This document shows positions 42,590-49,800 of a DNA stretch of 64,000 nt, piece after piece; the first letter of the stretch is position 1, and each line of letters opens with the position of its first letter. Below the pieces are notes generated by a model, which made no database searches, was not told the DNA's origin, and saw nothing but the letters and a program-made list of their open reading frames with translations. The DNA lies in the NCBI GenBank assembly GCA_038210185.1, contig JBBQWX010000004.1, forward strand, positions 3,173 to 67,172. The letters run 5' to 3'. The stretch is from Fodinibacter sp038210185. Its GTDB lineage: Bacteria; Actinomycetota; Actinomycetes; Actinomycetales; Dermatophilaceae. The position numbers and the translations under genes were made by a program.

Positions 42590-42985
42590 GTGAGCGACGT
42601 ACCCCAGGACGCAGGACCCGAGCCCATGGACGACCTCGAGGCCCTCGTGGGCTCGTGGTTGACCATCCCCGACATCGCCGAGCGGCTCGGCCTGCCACTC
42701 GCGTCGGTGCGCAAGCTCGTCGAGGACCGCGAGCTGCTCGCCCACCGGGTGGGGGAGCGCCGGGTGGTCTGCGTTCCGGCCGGCTTCGTCGACGACGAGG
42801 GGCCGCTGCACGCCCTCAAGGGCACCTTCACCGTGCTCGCCGACGGCGGGATGTCCGACGTCGAGATCCTGCGCTGGCTGCACACCCCCGACGACACGCT
42901 GCCGGTGCCGGGCTCGCCGCTCGACGCGATCCACGCGGGCTTCAAGACCGAGGTGCGCCGCCGCGCGATGGAAGAGGCCTTCTAG
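42590..42985 (+). CDS. Rv2175c-like winged-helix DNA-binding protein
   Basis: 131 residues. Helix-turn-helix near residues 24-50 (WLTIPDIAERLGLPLASVRKLVEDREL) and the C-terminal family block VEILRWLHTPDDTLPVPGSPLDAIHAGFKTEVRRR, which closely follows the mycobacterial Rv2175c ending as I recall it. In M. tuberculosis PknL phosphorylates Rv2175c on an N-terminal threonine and lowers DNA binding. Here the N-terminal 20 residues contain no threonine (only Ser2), so any control by the adjacent kinase must differ. Start GTG 42590. Confidence 0.88.
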   Translation: MSDVPQDAGPEPMDDLEALVGSWLTIPDIAERLGLPLASVRKLVEDRELLAHRVGERRVVCVPAGFVDDEGPLHALKGTFTVLADGGMSDVEILRWLHTPDDTLPVPGSPLDAIHAGFKTEVRRRAMEEAF

Positions 42986-42997
42986 CCTCGTCCCAAC

Positions 42998-43080
42998 TTT
43001 TTCGCCCGGTGCGAGAACCCTCACCTGCGCACCACTTCATTTGGGGTGCGAAGGTGAAGCTCCCCGCATCGGGCGGGAAA
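42998..43080. repeat. Long imperfect palindrome between convergent genes
   Basis: Arms of about 28 bp (outer TTTCGCCCGGTGCG against CGCATCGGGCGGGAAA) with an inner dyad TGCGCACC / GGTGCGAAGG. It lies 12 bp after the Rv2175c-like stop and before the convergent polyprenyl synthase gene, so it may act as a shared terminator; TTTTT at the left arm supports termination of the minus-strand gene. Confidence 0.6.
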
Positions 43081-43138
43081 GCTGTGGTGAGGGTCAGGAG
43101 GAGCGGGCGGGAAAGCTGTGGTGAGGGTCAGGAGGAGC
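43071..43138. repeat. Perfect 34-bp tandem duplication at a gene 3' end
   Basis: Two identical 34-bp units (43071-43104 and 43105-43138), with six bases of a third. The second unit contains the last codons and the TGA stop (43128) of the polyprenyl synthase; the first repeats them downstream of the stop. This is a recent slippage or duplication product. Confidence 0.9.
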
Positions 43139-44213
43139 GGGCGGTCGCGATCCCCACGAGGTCGACCAGCGCGTCTCGCGCGCTGGGGTCGACCGAGTCG
43201 GCACCCTCGACCGCCGCGCGGGCGGAGCGGGCCAGCCGGTCGATCTCGTGCTCGAGGCGAGCCACCGCACCGGAGCCCGCGATGACGGCGCGCAGCTCGT
43301 CGACCTGCTCGGCGTTCAGGTCGGGCCGGCCCAGCAGCGCCTCGACCCTCGAGCGCCCCCCCTCGTCGGTGCCGGCGAGCGCGTGGGCCAGCAGCACCGT
43401 GCGCTTGCCCTCGCGCAGGTCGTCACCGGCGGGCTTGCCGGTCTCGGCAGGGTCGCCGAAGACGCCGAGCAGGTCGTCGCGCAGCTGGAAGGCTCGGCCG
43501 AGGTCGAGCCCGTAGCGCGACAGGGCCGTGATGCCGGGGGCGTCGAGCCCACCGGTCGTCGCACCGATGAGCAGCGGGTGCTCGACGGTGTACTTCGCGC
43601 TCTTGTAGCGGATCACCCGCCCGGCGCGCTCGACGCGCTCGTCGTCGGCGAGGCCCTCCCAGGGTCGCATCGACTCCACCACGTCGAGGAACTGACCGGC
43701 CATGAGCTGGGTGCGCATCCGGTCGAAGACCGGTCGCCCCCGCTCCAGGTCGGCCTCGGGCAGGCCGCAGGTCGCGTAGACCGCGTCGGTCCAGGTGAGG
43801 CACAGGTTGCCGGCGAGCACCGCGCCGGCCAGGCCGAAGCGGTCCTCGTCGCCGGCCCAGCCCCGGTCGGTGTGCCGCGCCGCGAGCGCGCGGTGGGCGG
43901 CCGGCATCCCGCGGCGGGTGTCGGAGTCGTCCATGACGTCGTCGTGGATCAGCGCGGCAGCCTGGAACAGCTCCATGGCGCTCGCGAGCCGTACGAGTGC
44001 GTCGGAGTCGGGGCGCCCGGCCGCCCGGTGGCCCCAGTAGAGGAAGGCCGCCCGCAACCGCTTGCCACCGCGCAGCAGAGCGGCGACCGCGGTGATCAGG
44101 TCGTCGACGTCCGGGCCGAGCTCGGCCAGCACCGTCGCCTGGGTCGCCAGCTCGGCGTCGAGGCACTGCTGCACGCGGCGCGGCAGGTCGACGGAGCCGA
44201 GCGGGCTGGACAC
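43128..44213 (-). CDS. Polyprenyl (geranylgeranyl-type) diphosphate synthase
   Basis: 361 residues. Short-chain trans-prenyltransferase fold with first Asp-rich motif HDDVMDDSD (Asp91-98) and second RDDLLGVFGD near residue 236; KRLRAAFLYW holds the IPP-binding lysine and arginine. Makes an isoprenyl diphosphate from IPP and an allylic starter; chain length is not readable, but idsA-type enzymes give GGPP. Position corresponds to Rv2173 (idsA2). GTG 44213 has AAGGAGG with 6-nt spacing. The 3' end sits in a tandem duplication. Confidence 0.92.
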   Translation of the reverse strand: MSSPLGSVDLPRRVQQCLDAELATQATVLAELGPDVDDLITAVAALLRGGKRLRAAFLYWGHRAAGRPDSDALVRLASAMELFQAAALIHDDVMDDSDTRRGMPAAHRALAARHTDRGWAGDEDRFGLAGAVLAGNLCLTWTDAVYATCGLPEADLERGRPVFDRMRTQLMAGQFLDVVESMRPWEGLADDERVERAGRVIRYKSAKYTVEHPLLIGATTGGLDAPGITALSRYGLDLGRAFQLRDDLLGVFGDPAETGKPAGDDLREGKRTVLLAHALAGTDEGGRSRVEALLGRPDLNAEQVDELRAVIAGSGAVARLEHEIDRLARSARAAVEGADSVDPSARDALVDLVGIATARSS

Positions 44214-44304
44214 GGAGGACCTCCTTGACGCGACCCCGGTCAGCGGCGGTCGGATGATGGGTGCCCAGAGCCTACGGCGTGAGGGCTGGGCTACCCTCAC
44301 CGCC

Positions 44305-45210
44305 ATGGCGCACCACGGAGGAGGAGGACGGCCCGAGCACCTCGTGGCCTCCATCCCCGGACGCCTCGCCGAGAGCCGGCCCTCGATCAGCTTCGAGTTC
44401 TTCCCCCCCAAGGACGACGAGTCCGAGGCCGCGCTGTGGCTGGCCATCCGCCAGCTGGAACGGGTGCGCCCGGCCTTCGTGTCGGTCACCTACGGTGCGG
44501 GGGGCACCACCCAGGACCGCACCGTGCGGGTCACCGGCCGCATCGCGGACGAGACCTCACTGACCCCGCTCGCGCACCTCACCTGTGTGGGGGCCTCGGT
44601 GCACCAGGTGCGCCGGGTCGTCGGGTCCTACGCGGCCTCGGGGGTGCGCAACATCCTCGCCCTGCGCGGCGACCCGCCCGGGAACGTGCGCGGGCAGTGG
44701 ACGCCGCACCCCGAGGGCCTGGACCACGCCGACCAGCTCGTCGCGCTGATCCGCCGGCTCGGTGACTTCACGATCGGCGTCGCGGCCTTCCCCGACGTGC
44801 ACCCCGACAGCCCCGACCTGGCCCACGACGTCGAGGTGCTGGTGCGCAAGGCGGATGCCGGGGCCAGCTTCGCGATCACCCAGATGGTCTTCGACGCCGA
44901 CAGCTACCTGCGCCTGCGCGACCGGGTGGCCGCGCGGCGCGAGCTGCTGATCACCCCGGGCCTGATGCCGGTCACCAACCTGCGTCAGATCACCCGGATG
45001 TCCGAGCTGATGGGCACCCCGCTGCCGCCGGCGGTCGTGGCGCGGCTCGAGGCGGTCAAGGACGACCCGGCGGCGGTGCGGTCCGTCGGCGTGCAGATCG
45101 CCGCCGAGCTGGGTCAGCGGATGCTCGACGAGGGTGCGCCCGGCATCCACTTCATCACGATGAACCGGTCGACGGCCACGCTCGAGGTGTTCGAGCGCCT
45201 CTCACTCTGA
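44305..45210 (+). CDS. metF: Methylenetetrahydrofolate reductase
   Basis: 301 residues, a TIM-barrel flavoprotein reducing 5,10-methylene-THF to 5-methyl-THF for methionine synthesis. Family motifs: SISFEFFPPKDDESE with the catalytic Glu, VSVTYGAGGTTQDRT, NILALRGDPPGN and FAITQMVFDADSY. Start ATG 44305. It is divergent from the polyprenyl synthase, as in the Rv2172c-Rv2173 arrangement. FAD, not a deazaflavin, is the expected cofactor, but this cannot be proved. Confidence 0.94.
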   Translation: MAHHGGGGRPEHLVASIPGRLAESRPSISFEFFPPKDDESEAALWLAIRQLERVRPAFVSVTYGAGGTTQDRTVRVTGRIADETSLTPLAHLTCVGASVHQVRRVVGSYAASGVRNILALRGDPPGNVRGQWTPHPEGLDHADQLVALIRRLGDFTIGVAAFPDVHPDSPDLAHDVEVLVRKADAGASFAITQMVFDADSYLRLRDRVAARRELLITPGLMPVTNLRQITRMSELMGTPLPPAVVARLEAVKDDPAAVRSVGVQIAAELGQRMLDEGAPGIHFITMNRSTATLEVFERLSL

Positions 45211-45234
45211 GGCCCGAGGCCCCGGACGACCGGG

Positions 45235-45336
45235 CACCACGACGGCGACTTCTGGCTGACGTCCTACGCGATGCTGAGGTGGAGCCCCACGGTCGAGAAG
45301 CAGGTCGTCGCGCTGGTGAAGGCCGCGATCTGCTGA
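45235..45336 (+). other. Possible remnant of a degraded gene
   Basis: In the 247-bp gap after metF, one frame reads protein-like: HHDGDFWLTSYAMLRW then SPTVEKQVVALVKAAIC and a stop at 45334. No start codon or upstream coding part is present, so it may be the C-terminal scrap of a lost gene. I do not recognise the family. It could be chance. Confidence 0.3.
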
Positions 45337-45386
45337 GCCTTCAGGCGCCGCAGAACGGTCACTCGCTCGCGCACCGGGCGCACCCA

Positions 45387-45457
45387 CCCGACACGGGCCG
45401 TCCGACGCGGGTCGCCCCGACACGGGCCGCCCGACACGGGCCGCCCGACACGGGCCG
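45387..45457. repeat. Five-copy 14-bp tandem repeat next to the YbaK gene
   Basis: The unit CCCGACACGGGCCG is present as three exact copies and two variants (TCCGACGCGGGTCG and one with an extra C), ending exactly at the 3' end of the YbaK gene. No spacers are present. It may slip during replication. Confidence 0.85.
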
Positions 45458-45982
45458 TCAGGCGACGTCCATCGGCTGGCCGCCGGTGATCCGGATCAGC
45501 TCGTCGTAGGTCGTCGCGAAGACCGAGTGGCTGTGCCCGGCGGCGGCCCACACGGTGGCGTAGCGCCCGAGGGTGACGTCGATGATGGTGCGGAGGCGCT
45601 CGGGGTGGCCGACGGGGGCGACCCCGCCGATGGCGAACCCGGTGTGGGTGCGCACGAACACCGGGTCGGCCTGCTCGATGCGCGCCAGGCCCGCGAGGTC
45701 GGCGACCTTGTCGACGTCGACCCGGTGGCCGCCGGAGGCGAGCACGAGCAGCGGCTGCTCGTCGCCGTCGTGGTCGGTGGAGACGAAGACCAGGCTGTTG
45801 GCGATCTCGGCGGGGGAGACGTCCAGGGCCTCGGCAGCGGCCTTCGCGGTGCGCACGGCCAGGGGCAGGTGGCGCACCTCGGGCATCACGTGGTGCAGCG
45901 CCAGGGTGTCCATGACCGAGCGCACGCCGGGGTGTGCGGACCGGTCGCGTGAGGATGCCGGCTCGCCCGGCTGCGGGGACAT
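45458..45982 (-). CDS. YbaK/EbsC aminoacyl-tRNA editing-domain protein
   Basis: 174 residues with the YbaK/ProX fold: AVRTAKAAAEALDVSPAEIANSLVFVSTD, the conserved VDVDKVADLAGL, TGFAIGGVAPVGHP and VFATTYDELIRITGG. Free-standing members hydrolyse mischarged aminoacyl-tRNA such as Cys- or Ala-tRNA-Pro. Start ATG 45982, with ~20 extra N-terminal residues before the conserved domain. The 3' end abuts a tandem repeat. Confidence 0.92.
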   Translation of the reverse strand: MSPQPGEPASSRDRSAHPGVRSVMDTLALHHVMPEVRHLPLAVRTAKAAAEALDVSPAEIANSLVFVSTDHDGDEQPLLVLASGGHRVDVDKVADLAGLARIEQADPVFVRTHTGFAIGGVAPVGHPERLRTIIDVTLGRYATVWAAAGHSHSVFATTYDELIRITGGQPMDVA

Positions 45983-46052
45983 GGAGCCAGCGTAGTGACC
46001 ACCGAACGGGGCTTGACCGCACAGCGGTGAGGACGGCTACAGTGGGGTGTAG

Positions 46053-46068
46053 TCGAACACCTGTTCGA
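46053..46068 (+). promoter_or_regulatory. SOS box (LexA site)
   Basis: TCGAACACCTGTTCGA matches the Gram-positive/actinobacterial LexA consensus CGAAC-N4-GTTCG with symmetrical flanks. It lies nine bases downstream of a -10-like TACAGT (46038-46043) and 77 bp before the DUF6504 start, so LexA would block the promoter of the dnaE2 operon until DNA damage. Confidence 0.9.
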
Positions 46069-46144
46069 CGATTCGCCGGCACGTTCGGCGCCCCGTGCGG
46101 CCCCGTCCGTTCGGGCCACGAGGGGTCCCTTGAAGGAGGTTGCC

Positions 46145-46435
46145 ATGGTGCGTCGCCACGACGAACCGGTCAGCGTCCGGGGCGACGACGGCCCGCGCGA
46201 CTTCGTCTGGCGCGGCCGGCGCTACACCGTGTGCGCGGTGCTCGACTCGTGGCAGGAGCGACGGGCCTGGTGGCGCGAGGTCGGCGACCAGCCCGCCGGG
46301 CCGGGCCGGCCGGGGCTGCCGAGCCCGCAGCGCCGGGTCTGGCGGGTCGAGGCACGCCCACCCTCGGGGTCGGCCGGGGTGTTCGACCTCGGCCGCGACG
46401 ACGACCACTGGCTCCTGCTGCGAGCCCACGACTGA
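46145..46435 (+). CDS. DUF6504-family protein, first gene of the SOS operon
   Basis: 96 residues. Recognisable as the small protein found before dnaE2 in many Micrococcales: PRDFVWRGRRYTVCAVLDSWQERRAWW then a cluster ending in FDLGRDDDHWLLLRAHD. Rich in Trp, Arg and Asp; similar in character to the C-terminal part of ImuB-like accessory proteins, but no function is established. ATG 46145 has AAGGAGGTTGCC. Placed directly behind the SOS box, it should be damage-inducible. Confidence 0.85.
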   Translation: MVRRHDEPVSVRGDDGPRDFVWRGRRYTVCAVLDSWQERRAWWREVGDQPAGPGRPGLPSPQRRVWRVEARPPSGSAGVFDLGRDDDHWLLLRAHD

Positions 46436-46464
46436 CCTGCTGTGCCACGACCGAGGAGACCCCG

Positions 46465-46893
46465 ATGAGCCACGCCGCCACCACCCTCGACCTCCTCGAC
46501 CGCTCCCGCGAGGCGCTCACCAGCGGGTATGCCGCCTCGGTCGCCTCCACGCGCTACCTCGCCGCCTCGCTCGCCGCGCTGCGGGCCGGGGCCGCGCTCG
46601 TCGCCGCCCGCTCGGCGACCTCCCCGGGGGCGGGGCTCGCCTCCGGCGGCGGCCCGCACGACGTGTGGGCGCTCACCGCACGGGTGGCCCCCGAGCTCAC
46701 CGAGTGGGCGCAGCGGTTCGCCGCCGTCACCGGGCAGCGGGTCGGTGTCGAGACCGGGCTGGTGCGGGTCACCGCTCGTGAGGCCGACGACCTGCTGCGC
46801 GACGCCGAGACCTTCGTCGACCTCGCCGCGAGCCGTCTCGGCGTGCCGTCGGTGCACCGGCCGCGGCGGCTGGTCCCCGTCCGCTCGGCGTGA
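46465..46893 (+). CDS. HEPN-domain protein (SAV_6107 type)
   Basis: 142 residues, all helical, Ala/Arg rich: LDLLDRSREALTSGYAASVASTRYLAASLAALRAGAALVA and TEWAQRFAAVTGQRVGVETGLV, consistent with the SAV_6107-type HEPN family that accompanies dnaE2. The RNase motif of toxic HEPN proteins (Rx4-6H) is not obvious, so a structural role is more likely. Start ATG 46465; stop overlaps the dnaE2 GTG (GTGA). Confidence 0.8.
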   Translation: MSHAATTLDLLDRSREALTSGYAASVASTRYLAASLAALRAGAALVAARSATSPGAGLASGGGPHDVWALTARVAPELTEWAQRFAAVTGQRVGVETGLVRVTAREADDLLRDAETFVDLAASRLGVPSVHRPRRLVPVRSA

Positions 46894-49800
46894 GGGCTGC
46901 ATCCCCGATGGCCGGGTTCGCCCACCTCCACGTCGCCTCGGGGTTCTCGATGCGCTACGGCGCCTCGATGCCCGAGCACCTCGTAGAGCGCGCCGCCGAG
47001 CACGGCCAGGGGGCGCTCGCGCTCACCGACCGCGACGGGCTCTACGGCGCGGTGCGGTTCGCCACGGCGTGCGGCCGGGCCGGCATCACGCCGGTGCTCG
47101 GCGTCGACCTCGCCGTCGAGCCGCTCGTGCCCGGGCCGGGTCAGAGCCAGAGCCGGAGCCGGAGCCGGAGCCGGAGCCAGGGGCCGGATGCTGCCCGCCC
47201 TCGTCCGCGCCCGCGCACCCCGGTGCGCGGGGGCGCGATCGTCGACCCCCGGCGGCCCCGGGTCACCGTGCTGGCCCGGGGGCGAGGCGGTGGCACCGCC
47301 CCCGGCGCCGGCTGGGCGGCGCTGTGCCGGCTGGTCACCGAGACCCACCTGCGCGGCGAGCGCGGCGTGCCGGTCACCACCCCCGGTCTGCTGGCCACCT
47401 GGGCCCACCCGAACCATCCCGACTTCGTGCGATCTACGCCCGGTTCTCGCACCCCGGAGGCCGGGAAACCCGCACCCGAGTCGCACGAGGTCGGAAACGA
47501 GCGGGAGCCGAGCCGGCTGCTCGTGCTGCTCGGCCCCGACTCCGACGTCGGCCGGGCGGTGCTGGCCGGGCGCCGCGAGCGGGCCCGCGACCTGCTCGCC
47601 ACCTGGCGGGCCCTGCTGCCGCGCGACGGCCTCGCCGTCGAGGTCGTCCACCACGGCGGGCCGGAGGGCACCCCCGGCTGCCGTTCGCACGCGGCCCACC
47701 TGCTCGCCCTGGCCGACGCCGCCGGCGTCCCCGCCGTGCTCACCGCCGCGGTGCGCCACGCCGACCCCGAGCAGGTGCGCACCGTCGACCTGCTCGACGC
47801 CGCCCGCCGGCTCGTGGTGCTCGACTCGCGCCACCTCGACCGGGTCACCGCCGCCGGGCACCTCGCCGGCACCGCGGCGATGCACGCGAGCGCCCTCGAG
47901 GTCACCGGTGGCGACCGCTCGCGCGCCGACCGGCTCGTCGCGATGACCGCTTTGGTCGCCGACGAGTGCACCCAGCACAACCGCCACGACCTCGGCATCG
48001 GCGCGGTGCACCTGCCCGAGGCCGAGGTGCTCGGCATCGAGCCCGGCACCGACCCGATGGCGGTGCTCGCCCAGCGCTGCCGCGACGCGGTCGGCCGGCG
48101 CTACCCCGGGGCGAGCGAGGCCGAGCAGCAGGTCGTGCTCACCCGGCTCGACGAGGAGCTCGGGGTCATCGACACCCTGGGCTACCCCACCTACTTCCTC
48201 ACCGTGGCCGAGGTCACCGACCTGATCCGGGCCCGCGGGGTGCGGGTCGCCGCCCGTGGCTCGGGGGCGGGAAGCCTGGTCAACCACCTGCTCGGCATCA
48301 GCGGGGTCGACCCGATCCGGCACCGGCTGCTCATGGAGCGGTTCTGCTCACCGCTGCGTGCCGAGCTGCCCGACATCGACGTCGACGTCGAGTCGGCCCG
48401 GCGCACCGAGATCTACGAGGCCGTGCTGACCCGCTTCGGCGGCGAGCGGGTCACCTGCGTGTCGATGATGGACACCTACAAGGTGCGCCACGCCGTGCGC
48501 GACGTCGGCGCCGCGCTGGGCCTGCCCCCGGTCGAGGTCGACGAGATCGCCAAGGCATTCCCGCACATCCGCGCCAAGGACGCCCGGCACGCCATCGCCG
48601 ACCTGCCCGAGCTGCGCAGCCGCGGCCTCGACAGCCCCCGCCTGGCGGCGTTCTTCGACCTCGTCGAGGCCCTCGACGGCCTGCCCCGGCACATCGCCCT
48701 GCACCCGTGCGGCATCGTGCTGTCCAACGCGGGCCTGCTTGACCGCACCCCCGTCGAGGCGAGCTGGATCGGGTTCCCGATGAGCCAGTTCGACAAGGAC
48801 GACGTCGAGACCCTGGGCTTCCTCAAGCTCGACGTGCTCGGCATCCGGATGCAGTCGTCGATGGCCCACGCCGTCGCCGAGGTCGAACGGGTCTCCGGGG
48901 AGCGCATCGACCTCGACGACCAGGCCCAGGTGCCGCACGACGACCCCGCCACCTACGAGCTGATCCGCACCACCCGCACCCTGGGCATGTTCCAGATCGA
49001 GAGCCCCGGCCAGCGCGAGCTCGTCGGCAAGCTCGGGCCGAGCCGGTTCGACGACCTCATCGTCGACATCTCGCTGTTCCGCCCCGGCCCGGTCAAGTCC
49101 GACATGATCACGCCGTTCCTCAACAGCCGGCACGGCTGGGCGCAGCGCCGTTTCCTCCACCCGAGCCTGATCCCCGCGCTCGAGGAGACCGAGGGCGTCG
49201 TCGTCTTCCACGAGCAGGTGCTGCTCATCGTCGCCGAGACCACCGGGGTCACCCTCGCCCAGGCCGACGAGGTGCGCCGCAGCATGGGCACCCCGCAGGG
49301 CCAGACCGACGTCGAGGCGTGGTGGCGGCCCGCCGCGAAGGCCCGGGGCTACTCGGCCGACGACCGCGACCGCATCTGGGAGGTGCTGAAGTCCTTCGCG
49401 AGCTTCGGCTTCTGCAAGGCGCACGCCGCGGCCTTCGCGCTGCCCACGTTCCACTCGGCGTGGCTGAAGACCCACCACCCGGCGGCCTTCCTGTCCGGCA
49501 TCCTCACCCACGACCCCGGCATGTACCCCAAGCGGCTGCTGCTCGACGACGCCCGCTCCTTCGGCATCCCGGTGCTCGGTCTCGACGTCAACGCCTCGCG
49601 CGAGGTCTACCGCATCGAGCGGGTCGACGAGCCCGGTGCCGGTGACGACCCGGATGCCGGTCGCGTCACCACCGCCACCGATGCCGGCACGGCAGTCGCC
49701 TCCGACCCGGACGCCTCCGATCCGGACGCTTCCGACCCCGACGCCTCCGACCCGGACTCCGGGCTGCCGGCCTGGCGGCGCACCCGCCAGCCCTACGGCA

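Noticed and set aside
45387..45457. CRISPR array or REP cluster
   Set aside because: 14-bp head-to-tail units without spacers; simple tandem repeat.
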